Below are positions 6,633 through 13,508 of a stretch of 16,707 bases of DNA, in pieces. The position numbers and the translations under genes were made by a program. A model generated the notes under the pieces. That model was given only the letters and a program-made list of their open reading frames with translations, made no database searches and was not told the origin of the DNA. How positions within the stretch are numbered: the first letter of the stretch is position 1; every line of letters begins with the position of its first letter. The DNA is from DAOTXK01 sp034430555 (GTDB lineage Bacteria > Chloroflexota > Anaerolineae > Aggregatilineales > Ch27), in contig DAOUEM010000128.1 of the NCBI GenBank assembly GCA_034430555.1, positions 1 to 16,707 of the forward strand, read 5' to 3'.

Positions 6633-7904
6633 ATGCGCCGTTCATCAACCCTTCGCTTCTGGGGAGAAAACCTCGTCTGGCTGGCCGGCTCCCTGGTACT
6701 GGCGGTTTTCGTCTGGATTGCGGCTACCGTCGAGCAGAATCCTGTGCAGGTTGCCCGGTTTCCGCAGCGCATTCCCATCCAGATCATCACCGACGAAGGC
6801 ATCATCATGACCAACACGCCCATCGCCACAGCCCAGGTAGTGCTGCGCACCCAGGCCGCCGTCTGGGAAATCCTGGAAGCGGAAGATATCAACATCAGCG
6901 CCGACCTGTCCGGGCGCCCGCCGGGCACCTACAGCGTCGAACTGGATATCTCGTTCGCGACAGCACGGCGCATCGTGGTCGAAGATTGGCAGCCGCGCCT
7001 GATCACCGTGTCCATCGACCGGGCGGCGGAAATCCTGGTGCCGGTCAACGCCGATATCCGCAGCGACCCGCCGACCGGCTTCGAACTGACCGGCATCAAC
7101 TTCAATATCCCGGAGGTGCGGGTGATCGGGCCGGCCTCCCAGGTATCGCGCATCATCCGGGCCGATGCGCGCCTGCATCTCCGCGACGAACGCAGCCTCT
7201 TCACGCGTGAGGTCCAACTTTCCGCGGTTGATAACGAAGGCCGGCTGATTCCAGGAGTCACCCTCGAGCCCTCCAGCGTCACCGTGACGGCCAACATCCA
7301 GGCCCGCGAAGGCTTCCGTGAAGTCTTCGTCACCCCCAACATCATCGGCGAACCCGCGCCGGGGTACGTGATCTTCGGCGTGGACTACAACCCACCCAAC
7401 ATCCTGGTGAGCGGCTCGCCCAGCCAGTTGGACCAACTGCCCGGCACGGTACTGACCGAGTCGATCGACCTCACCGACCAGACGGAAACCTTCAGCCGCA
7501 CGGTAGGCGTCGATCTGCCGGCTGGCGTCACCAGCGAGCAGGAAATCTCGGTCACCGTCCAGATCGACACGCTGACGGCCAGCCGCCGCTTCGAGCATTT
7601 GCCGGTAGAAGTGCAGGGCCTGGCCCCCGGCCTGGAAGCCTCTTTTTCATCGGCGGAAGTCACCCTGCTGATCACCGGGCCGCAGCCCATTGTGGACACT
7701 CTGACGCCGCAAGACATCACCATCCTGGCGGACCTGACCGACCTGGCCGCCGGCGGCTACCAGGTGCAACTGCGCGCCATGGTGAACCGCGAGGGTTTGG
7801 AAGAAGCCGGCACCTCCGTCCTGCCATCGGTGCTGGATGTGCAGATCACCGGCGGGACTCCGGGCGCCACGCCTGGACCGTTGACCGGGACCGCACAACC
7901 CTGA
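6633..7904 (+). CDS. cdaR: YbbR-domain protein, CdaA partner (CdaR type)
   Basis: The 423-residue protein has one N-terminal membrane anchor (about 14-32, WLAGSLVLAVFVWIAATV) followed by four YbbR-like beta repeats of about 85 residues each (roughly 35-125, 130-215, 220-305, 310-405). They carry recurring elements such as NINF..PEVRVIGPASQV and VDYNPPNILVSGSPSQL. The repeats would lie outside the membrane. CdaR proteins are known to bind CdaA and modulate c-di-AMP synthesis; the immediate downstream position, eight bases after cdaA, supports that job here. The C-terminus (about 405-423) is a Gly/Pro/Thr tail. No ribosome site stands out. The next gene has its own promoter, so this probably ends the unit. 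Confidence 0.88.
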   Translation: MRRSSTLRFWGENLVWLAGSLVLAVFVWIAATVEQNPVQVARFPQRIPIQIITDEGIIMTNTPIATAQVVLRTQAAVWEILEAEDINISADLSGRPPGTYSVELDISFATARRIVVEDWQPRLITVSIDRAAEILVPVNADIRSDPPTGFELTGINFNIPEVRVIGPASQVSRIIRADARLHLRDERSLFTREVQLSAVDNEGRLIPGVTLEPSSVTVTANIQAREGFREVFVTPNIIGEPAPGYVIFGVDYNPPNILVSGSPSQLDQLPGTVLTESIDLTDQTETFSRTVGVDLPAGVTSEQEISVTVQIDTLTASRRFEHLPVEVQGLAPGLEASFSSAEVTLLITGPQPIVDTLTPQDITILADLTDLAAGGYQVQLRAMVNREGLEEAGTSVLPSVLDVQITGGTPGATPGPLTGTAQP

Positions 7905-8023
7905 CTCTTACCTCCATCTACTGGCGATCTGTTTCATGATCATGGCCTGACCACCAGTTGGGGCTTGATTGTGCCTGCCGGCACGGTTAGAATCGCCAGC
8001 GTCAAGGTAGATTGGATAGACAT
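7905..8023. other. intergenic region between cdaR and der
   Basis: No gene is seen in these 119 bases. Besides the der promoter they contain the perfect palindrome CATGATCATG (7935-7944), of unknown meaning. No convincing terminator for the cdaR transcript is visible. Confidence 0.5.
7965..7993 (+). promoter_or_regulatory. promoter for der with a palindrome in the spacer
   Basis: TTGATT (7965-7970) and TAGAAT (7988-7993, 5 of 6) are separated by 17 bases. The spacer contains the inverted repeat GTGCC (7971-7975) / GGCAC (7980-7984) with a TGCC centre, placed as an operator would be. Transcription would start near 8000, about 24 bases before the ATG of der. Confidence 0.68.
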
Positions 8024-9406
8024 ATGAAACGCACACCCCTCGTGGCGCTGGTTGGACGCCCCAACGTCGGCAAGTCGACGTTATTCAACCGGCTGGTTGG
8101 CGAGCGCCTGGCCGTGGTCCACGATATTCCCGGCACCACCCGCGACCGGCTCCAGGCCGAGACCGAATGGAATGGCGTGGCCTTCACCGTGGTAGACACC
8201 GGCGGCATCGAGGTTTACCAGCCCAAAGGCACGCGCGATGTCTCGCCGCTGGCCGAAGGCAGCACCGATTTCGTGCCGCAAATCCGCGCCCAGGCGATGA
8301 TCGCCGTGCAGGAAGCGGAAGTGGTGGTGATGCTGGTGGATGCCATCGAGGGCATCACCGCCGCCGACCAGGAAGTCGCCGAAATCCTGCGGCGCACCAG
8401 CAAGCCCATCCTGGTAGCGGCCAACAAGGCCGATAACGAAGAGCGGCGGACCGCGACCGTTGAGTTTTACGGGCTCGGCATCGGCGAGGTGTACCCGGTC
8501 AGCGCCATGCACGGCTCCGGCTCTGGCGATCTGCTGGACGCGGTTGTGCAGGCCCTGACCAGTTTGCCGGCCCCCTCCTATGACGAAGACGAGGAGTCGG
8601 ACCTGCTCAAGATCGCCATTGTGGGCCGGCCCAACGTCGGCAAGAGCAGCCTGGTCAACCACCTGCTGGGCGAAGAGCGCTCGATCGTCAGTCCGCTGGC
8701 CGGCACCACCCGCGACGCCATCGACACCCGTCTGACCTGGGAAGGCATGCCAGTGCTGATGATCGATACGGCCGGCATCCGGCGGCGGGGCAAGGTCGCG
8801 CCGGGGGTGGAGAAGTACAGTGTGCTGCGCGCCATGAAAGCCATCAAGCGCGCCGACGTGGCCCTGCTAATGATCGACGCAGTGGATGGCATCACCGTGC
8901 AGGATACGCACATTGCCGGCTTTATCCTGGACGAGATGAAAAGCACGGCCATCGTCGTCAACAAATGGGATGCCATCGAAAAAGACGCCTACACCATCAA
9001 CGACTACACCGAAAAAATACGGCACGAGCTGAACTTCATGCCGTATGCTCCACTGCTGTTTATCAGCGCCAAAACCGGTCAGCGCATCCACCAGGTCATC
9101 CCGGCGGCGGCCCGCATCCAGGAAGAACGCTTCGTGCGGGTGCAGACCAGCGAGCTAAACCGAATCGTGCGGCAAGCCGTGGCCCACCACGCGCCCCCCT
9201 CCAAAAGCGGCAAGCGCTTAAAAATCTACGTGGCGCAGCAGGTGCGCACCGATCCGCCCACCTTTCTGTTTCACGTCAACGACACGCGCCTGGTTCACTT
9301 CAGCTACGAGCGCTACCTGGAAAACCAGATCCGCGAGCACTACAGCTTCCTGGGCACGCCGGTGCGGCTGTCCTTCCGCCCGCGAGAGGGCCGGCTCAAA
9401 CACTGA
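8024..9406 (+). CDS. der: ribosome-assembly GTPase Der (EngA)
   Basis: The 460-residue protein carries two tandem GTPase domains, unique to the Der family, and a C-terminal KH-like domain; it acts in maturation of the 50S ribosomal subunit. G1 motifs GRPNVGKS occur at 11-18 and 201-208, G3 at 58-61 (DTGG) and 249-252 (DTAG), and G4 at 134-137 (NKAD) and 313-316 (NKWD). The KH-like part covers about 370-455. An acidic linker (DEDEESD, 187-193) joins the G domains. The first G domain has a somewhat long loop after G3 (about residues 64-84). I chose ATG 8024 over the in-frame TTG at 8012: GGAT at 8014-8017 is spaced six bases before it, and MKRTPLVALVGRPN is the usual family N-terminus. It is monocistronic and converges on the next gene. 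Confidence 0.96.
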   Translation: MKRTPLVALVGRPNVGKSTLFNRLVGERLAVVHDIPGTTRDRLQAETEWNGVAFTVVDTGGIEVYQPKGTRDVSPLAEGSTDFVPQIRAQAMIAVQEAEVVVMLVDAIEGITAADQEVAEILRRTSKPILVAANKADNEERRTATVEFYGLGIGEVYPVSAMHGSGSGDLLDAVVQALTSLPAPSYDEDEESDLLKIAIVGRPNVGKSSLVNHLLGEERSIVSPLAGTTRDAIDTRLTWEGMPVLMIDTAGIRRRGKVAPGVEKYSVLRAMKAIKRADVALLMIDAVDGITVQDTHIAGFILDEMKSTAIVVNKWDAIEKDAYTINDYTEKIRHELNFMPYAPLLFISAKTGQRIHQVIPAAARIQEERFVRVQTSELNRIVRQAVAHHAPPSKSGKRLKIYVAQQVRTDPPTFLFHVNDTRLVHFSYERYLENQIREHYSFLGTPVRLSFRPREGRLKH

Positions 9407-9422
9407 CCCCACGGAATCAACA

Positions 9423-9450
9423 CACGCGGCTCGAAAACCTCAGCCGCGTG
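9423..9450. terminator. hairpin between convergent genes
   Basis: CACGCGGCT (9423-9431) pairs perfectly with AGCCGCGTG (9442-9450) around a ten-base loop, midway in the 69-base gap between der and the converging cyclase gene. No clean T run follows on either strand, so it may be a bidirectional or Rho-assisted terminator. Confidence 0.5.
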
Positions 9451-9475
9451 CAGACACCTTCGATTATCCGGTTGA

Positions 9476-11062
9476 TCAGGCCAGGCCGAGCAACTCGTAT
9501 ACCGTCACCGACTGCTGCCGCCCTTTGACCTGCATCGGTCCCAGGGGGCGCACCTCGACCAGGTCTCCCAGCCTCGCGATGACGCTCTCCGCCACCAGGA
9601 TTTGCCCTGGTTTGGCGTGTTCTTGCAGGCGCTTGGCCAGATTCACCGCGTCGCCGATGGCGGTGTAATTCATGGCGCGGGCCGTGCCGATGTTGCCGAC
9701 CACCGCCCAGCCCATGTTAACCCCGATGCCGAACGTCAGCCCATCGCCGCCGCGCCGCGCGTTCCACTCATCAACGGCGTTGCGCAGCGCCAGGGCCGCG
9801 TCTACCGCCCGGTAGGGATGATCATCCTGCGGCTCCGGCGCATTAAAGATCGCCATCACGGCATCGCCCAGGAATTTGTCCAGCGTGCCCTCACGCGCCA
9901 TGATCACGTCGGTCGCCAAGCGGAAGTATTCGTTGAGTGATTCAACGATCTCCTCCGGCTCGGCCCGTTCGCTGTAGGTCGTATAACCGCGGATATCGGC
10001 AAATACGATGGTGATCTCCTGGCGGATGCCGCCCAGCTTGAGCGCGTCGGGCCGGTCCAGCACGCGGTCCACCACCGATGGTGCGACATAGCGCTCGAAA
10101 GTCTGGCGAATCTGCTGTTTCTCGCGTTCTTTGACCTCTTCCAGCTGGGCAAAGTTGTGGGCGTTCTCGACGGCGATTGCTGCGTAGTCGGCCAGCGCGC
10201 TCAGCAAGGCGCCGTCATGCTCGGCAAACGCTTTTGATCCAGGGCTGACATTATCCACGCCGAGCACGCCGAGCACCTGGTTGACCACCATCAGCGGCGT
10301 GTACAGGACCGCCGCCGGCATATTGGGGTCGCTGGCGCGAGCCTCGGCCAGTTCATCCGGCGTGAGGACGGCCGGTTCGCCGGTTTGCGCCACGTGCTCG
10401 GCCAGCCGATCCTCGCTTTCTAAAAAAACCGAGCGCGCCCGTGCGTCGGTCCGGCGTTTGGCTGCCCGGCAGACCAGCCGGCCCTCTTCCAACAGCAGCA
10501 GGTTGCCTTCTTCCGCCCCGGTGACGTAGGTCGCCGCTTCTACCACCCGCACAGCAAGCTGCTCTAATTCCATGTGGGAGGTGACGCTCTTGCCCATCTG
10601 GTAAAGCACGTTCAGTTCTTTGATGCGGCGCTGCAAATCCCGGTTGGAGACCAGCAGGCGTTCTGTCAGGGCTTCTTTTTCGTGGCGCAGACGAGTCTCG
10701 GCCAGGCTGCGCTCGACCGCCCCGAGCATTTCTTCCACGGTATACGGCTTTTTGACGTAGTCTTTGACGCCCAGGCGGAAGACCTCAATCGCGATCTCTT
10801 CCGACCCATGAAAGGTCATCAGGATCACCGGGATGTTAGCGTTCTCCCGCGCCAGCGCTTGCAGCACCTGGATGCCCGTCATGCGGGGCATTTGCAGGTC
10901 AAGCAGGATTAAATCGGGACGTTTTTCCAGCGCCTTCTCCAGGCCTTCCTTGCCGTCCCGCGCGGTCAGCGTCCGATAGCCATTGGGACGCAACACATAC
11001 TCCACGACAAAGTCGCGGTTTTCCCGGCCATCGTCGACTACGAGAATACATTCTCCTGCCAA
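9476..11062 (-). CDS. response regulator with GAF and class III adenylate/guanylate cyclase domains
   Basis: The 528-residue protein (numbered from TTG 11062) combines three modules. A receiver domain (about 5-120) has D10/D11, phospho-acceptor D55 (LLDLQMP), T83 and K105. A GAF domain covers about 155-300. After a helical linker (EVKEREKQQIRQTFERYV) a class III cyclase domain covers about 350-525. The cyclase keeps both metal aspartates (D356 in VFADIRGYT, D400 in FLGDAVMA), K396 and T467 at the base-recognition positions, and the transition-state pair N474/R478 (AVNLAKR), so it should be active. The K/T pair points to ATP and hence cAMP, though GTP cannot be excluded. Phosphorylation by an unlinked histidine kinase is the expected input. 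The longer frame from ATG 11185 is rejected because a good promoter lies inside it; TTG 11062 has GAGG eight bases upstream and gives a typical receiver start (MAGECILVVDD). Confidence 0.92.
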   Translation of the reverse strand: MAGECILVVDDGRENRDFVVEYVLRPNGYRTLTARDGKEGLEKALEKRPDLILLDLQMPRMTGIQVLQALARENANIPVILMTFHGSEEIAIEVFRLGVKDYVKKPYTVEEMLGAVERSLAETRLRHEKEALTERLLVSNRDLQRRIKELNVLYQMGKSVTSHMELEQLAVRVVEAATYVTGAEEGNLLLLEEGRLVCRAAKRRTDARARSVFLESEDRLAEHVAQTGEPAVLTPDELAEARASDPNMPAAVLYTPLMVVNQVLGVLGVDNVSPGSKAFAEHDGALLSALADYAAIAVENAHNFAQLEEVKEREKQQIRQTFERYVAPSVVDRVLDRPDALKLGGIRQEITIVFADIRGYTTYSERAEPEEIVESLNEYFRLATDVIMAREGTLDKFLGDAVMAIFNAPEPQDDHPYRAVDAALALRNAVDEWNARRGGDGLTFGIGVNMGWAVVGNIGTARAMNYTAIGDAVNLAKRLQEHAKPGQILVAESVIARLGDLVEVRPLGPMQVKGRQQSVTVYELLGLA

Positions 11063-11070
11063 AACAACAT

Positions 11071-11074
11071 CCTC
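11071..11074 (-). promoter_or_regulatory. ribosome binding site for the TTG start at 11062
   Basis: On the minus strand GAGG (11074-11071) lies eight bases before the TTG codon at 11062-11060. It supports the short form of the cyclase protein. Confidence 0.6.
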
Positions 11075-11104
11075 AAGGTAAATGGACTGCCCAGACTGCG
11101 ACTC

Positions 11105-11134
11105 AGTATAGTGCAAAAGAACACCCGATGCCAA
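11105..11134 (-). promoter_or_regulatory. promoter for the response regulator-cyclase gene
   Basis: Read on the minus strand, TTGGCA (11134-11129, 5 of 6) and TATACT (11110-11105, 5 of 6) are 18 bases apart. Transcription would begin near 11098, giving a leader of about 36 bases before TTG 11062. This is among the best promoters in the window. Confidence 0.78.
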
Positions 11135-11199
11135 GTCCACCGGTAGCCAGAGAGGCCGGCCGGTTAGATTAGAGGATCGCGACAAAGCACGACGGATAA

Positions 11200-11228
11200 T
11201 TGCTCCACCCCATATCGTGCAATATAAT
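11200..11228 (+). promoter_or_regulatory. promoter for the lepB-shell-protein gene run
   Basis: TTGCTC (11200-11205) and a perfect TATAAT (11223-11228) are 17 bases apart, so transcription starts near 11235. It is the only clear promoter ahead of the six plus-strand genes that follow, all of which are closely spaced. Confidence 0.72.
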
Positions 11229-11264
11229 CAAGACCATCATTGTCAGGCAGGAAGGGCTGGCTGC

Positions 11265-11969
11265 GTGGGGACATCGGAACAAACAGGTTTGCGGGCGCAG
11301 GACGGCATACCGCTGCCACCGGACGAGCTACCTCCCGTCGAGCAAACGGCAGACTTGCCTCGCCCACGCGCTAGAAGCCGGTCGCTGCTCCGCGAAGTGA
11401 TCGAGACCGTGCTGTTAGTGGTGGCGATTTATACCCTGGTCAACCTGGTTTCGGCACGCTTTATCGTCGATGGCTCCAGCATGAGTCCCAACTTCGCCAC
11501 CGGCCAGTTCATCATCGTCAGCCGGCTGAGCTACCTGCTGGCCGGGCCGGGCCGGGGGGACGTCGTGGTCTTTCAGTCGCCGGACGACCCGGAGCGGGAC
11601 TTCATCAAACGGGTCATCGGCCTGCCGGGTGAACGGATCGCCGTGCGGGACGATCTTGTTTTTGTCAACGAGGTACCGCTCGACGAGCCATATATCAACG
11701 CGCCACCCCGCTACAGCGGCGAGTGGACGCTCGGCCCAAACGAGTTTTTTGTGCTGGGCGATAATCGCAACAACAGCCAGGACTCGCATTCCTTTGGTCC
11801 GTTGGCACGGTCCGCTATCATCGGGCAGGCCTGGATTGTCTACTGGCCGCCGCAGGACTGGAGGATCGTCCCGGCCAATTCCTATGACAGCCCGCCGCCG
11901 CCCACGCCGCTGCCGTCACCGGTGCCGACCCAGGCACCAACCGTCACGTCCAGGCCGCCCGCGCCATAG
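11265..11969 (+). CDS. lepB: signal peptidase I
   Basis: The 234-residue membrane protease cuts signal peptides from exported proteins. The frame is open from GTG 11217, but that codon lies upstream of the expected transcription start, so I choose GTG 11265, which has AGGAAGG nine bases before it. A Pro/Arg-rich cytoplasmic lead of about 40 residues precedes one membrane helix (about 44-64, VIETVLLVVAIYTLVNLV). The catalytic Ser72 lies in GSSMSP and the general-base Lys115 in RDFIKRVIGLPGE; the GDNRNNSQDS box follows at 165-174. The last ~25 residues are a Pro/Thr-rich tail (PPPPTPLPSPVPTQAPT) beyond the usual fold, which may span the cell wall or act as a spacer. It begins the run that includes two microcompartment shell genes, though a functional link is not obvious. 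Confidence 0.93.
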   Translation: MGTSEQTGLRAQDGIPLPPDELPPVEQTADLPRPRARSRSLLREVIETVLLVVAIYTLVNLVSARFIVDGSSMSPNFATGQFIIVSRLSYLLAGPGRGDVVVFQSPDDPERDFIKRVIGLPGERIAVRDDLVFVNEVPLDEPYINAPPRYSGEWTLGPNEFFVLGDNRNNSQDSHSFGPLARSAIIGQAWIVYWPPQDWRIVPANSYDSPPPPTPLPSPVPTQAPTVTSRPPAP

Positions 11970-11995
11970 GGCACAATCATCCATTGGAGGATGGC

Positions 11996-12274
11996 ATGTC
12001 CCACGACGACCGATATCTGTGCCCAATCTGCCACGTTGGCCGGCTGCATTTGCGATTGGTCACTTATGTAAACGTGTATCACCATACCCTGGTCAGCGTC
12101 CCCAACACCCCGGCCTGGGCATGTGATTTTTGCCATACGATCGAGTACGATACGGAATCTGTACAGCGCATCGAAGCGCTGGTCGGACAGGCGGGCCCCC
12201 CACCCAACCGTCACCGCGCCCGCCCCCAGCATCACCTGCGGAGCAAGCCCCGCGCCTACTCAGTGGAGAGTTAA
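11996..12274 (+). CDS. small four-cysteine zinc-finger protein (YgiT-type)
   Basis: The 92-residue product has two CxxC knuckles, C9-C12 (CPIC) and C43-C46 (CDFC), spaced as in the YgiT/MqsA-type N-terminal zinc-binding domain. The segment between is VNVYHHTLVSVPNTPAWA, the usual V.V..vPa..C pattern of that family. Residues about 66-92 are a basic, Pro/His/Arg-rich tail. GGAGG at 11986-11990 sits five bases before ATG 11996, so the in-frame TTG at 11984 is unlikely. YgiT-type domains are often antitoxins beside a small toxin gene; no toxin is seen here, and the DNA-binding HTH half of MqsA is absent. The stop is only three bases before the shell-protein gene. Role unknown; a small regulator or an accessory zinc protein is possible. 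Confidence 0.75.
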   Translation: MSHDDRYLCPICHVGRLHLRLVTYVNVYHHTLVSVPNTPAWACDFCHTIEYDTESVQRIEALVGQAGPPPNRHRARPQHHLRSKPRAYSVES

Positions 12275-12277
12275 ACC

Positions 12278-12922
12278 GTGACCGTTGATCTGCGTAGTTA
12301 CGTTTTTTTAGATAGTCTTCAGCCGCAGCACGCCGCCTATCTGGGCACCGTCGCCAAAGGCTTTCTGCCGCTGCCTTACGATGCCTCGTTATGGATCGAG
12401 ATTTCACCGGGCATCGAAATCAATCGCATCACCGACATCGCCGTCAAGTCCACCGCGGTGCGGCCCGGGCTCCAGATCGTCGAGCGCCTGTACGGCCTGT
12501 TGGAGGTCCATTCCAGCAGCCAGGCGGAAACCCGCGCCGCCGGCGCTGCCGTACTGGAGGCGCTCGGCCTGACGGAAGATCAGCGGAGCAAACCGCGCAT
12601 TGTCTCCAGCCAGATCATCCGTAATGTCGACGCCCACCAGACCCAGCTCATCAATCGCATCCGTTACGGCCAGATGCTCCTGGCCGGGCAGACGCTGTAC
12701 GTGCTGGAAGTCGAGCCGGCAGCCTACGCCGCTCTGGCTGCCAACGAAGCGGAAAAAGCAGCCCACATCAACATCCTGGATGTGCGCGCCTTCGGCAGTT
12801 TTGGCCGGGTTTACCTGGGCGGCACCGAACGGGATATCATGGCTGGTTATGGGGCTGCCGTGGCCGCCCTGGAAGCGATCGAAGGCCGCGACATGGCAGA
12901 AAAACGCAGCAGCAAAGAGTAG
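12278..12922 (+). CDS. tandem BMC-domain (microcompartment shell) protein, probable BMC-T
   Basis: The 214-residue protein reads as two BMC-like units in tandem. Unit two (about 138-203) shows the family pattern clearly: strand LYVLEVEP, helix AYAALAANEAEKAAHIN, then ILDVRAFGSFGRVYLGG (loop 171-176 at the pore position) and the helix with AGYGAAVAAL. Unit one (about 36-98) aligns: ASLWIEISPG, INRITDIAVKSTAV, LQIVERLYGLLEVH, AAGAAVLEAL. Each unit is preceded by a similar segment ending in a helix (8-36 and 110-138), suggesting duplication of a longer block, perhaps of the permuted EutS/PduU sort. BMC-T proteins form trimers that act as facet tiles of protein shells. GTG 12278 has GGAGAG seven bases upstream. 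Neighbours are pyrophosphatase and a pentamer-type shell gene. Family assignment is by eye and should be checked by structure prediction. Confidence 0.68.
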   Translation: MTVDLRSYVFLDSLQPQHAAYLGTVAKGFLPLPYDASLWIEISPGIEINRITDIAVKSTAVRPGLQIVERLYGLLEVHSSSQAETRAAGAAVLEALGLTEDQRSKPRIVSSQIIRNVDAHQTQLINRIRYGQMLLAGQTLYVLEVEPAAYAALAANEAEKAAHINILDVRAFGSFGRVYLGGTERDIMAGYGAAVAALEAIEGRDMAEKRSSKE

Positions 12923-12945
12923 CGCCAGCCTGGTTAAGGACGATC

Positions 12946-13494
12946 ATGACCATCAATCTCTGGCACGGGCTGATGCCCGGACCCAAAGTCCCTGACAACG
13001 TATACTGCATCGTAGAAATCCCGAAGGGCAGCCGCAACAAGTACGAGTACAGCAAAACTGCCGGCGTGATCAAATTAGACCGGGTGTTATACAGCCCCCT
13101 GCACTATCCCAGCGATTACGGCTTGATCCCGCAGACGTTTTACGAAGACGGCGATCCCCTGGATATCATGGTCATGATCAACGAGCCAACCTATCCTGGC
13201 TGTGTCATCGAAGCGCGCCCCATCGGCATGTTTCGCATGCTTGACCGGGAAATGCCGGATGACAAAATCCTGGCCGTACCCGCTACCGACCCAATTTTTG
13301 ACGAATATCACGACCTGGAAAACGTGCCCAAACACTTCCTGGCGGAAGTGGCCCACTTTTTCCAGACCTACAAACAACTGGAAGCCGGCGAGGAAATCGA
13401 GCCGCTGGGCTGGGCCAGCGCGGAAGAGGCTAAAGCAAGTATCATGCACGCCATCGAGTTATATAAGCAGAAGTATCCTCCCACCGGCATTTAA
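12946..13494 (+). CDS. ppa: inorganic pyrophosphatase, family I
   Basis: The 182-residue soluble enzyme hydrolyses pyrophosphate to two phosphates, pulling biosynthetic reactions forward. Key residues are intact: E24 and K27 (EIPKGSRNKYEY), R46, Y58 (HYPSDYG), the metal-binding signature DGDPLD (68-73: D68, D70, D73), D100, D105 and K107 (DDKILAVP), and Y142-K143. Length is normal for a bacterial family I enzyme. AAGGA at 12936-12940 is five bases before the ATG. It lies 23 bases after the tandem BMC gene and 14 before the BMC-P gene. No extra amphipathic helix of the kind that targets cargo to microcompartments is evident at either end, so encapsulation is unproven; it could be an ordinary housekeeping enzyme. 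Confidence 0.95.
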   Translation: MTINLWHGLMPGPKVPDNVYCIVEIPKGSRNKYEYSKTAGVIKLDRVLYSPLHYPSDYGLIPQTFYEDGDPLDIMVMINEPTYPGCVIEARPIGMFRMLDREMPDDKILAVPATDPIFDEYHDLENVPKHFLAEVAHFFQTYKQLEAGEEIEPLGWASAEEAKASIMHAIELYKQKYPPTGI

Positions 13495-13508
13495 CAACGG
13501 ATGGCTCT

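Noticed and set aside
6645..7598. 317-codon minus-strand open frame opposite cdaR
   Set aside because: The plus-strand frame has a membrane anchor and YbbR repeats next to cdaA; the antisense frame has no family resemblance.
7935..7944. CATGATCATG palindrome as terminator of the cdaR transcript
   Set aside because: It has no loop and no following T run, and the ten bases are too short to form a stable RNA hairpin.
11217..11264. GTG 11217 as the start of signal peptidase I
   Set aside because: It overlaps the promoter TATAAT at 11223-11228, upstream of the likely transcription start.
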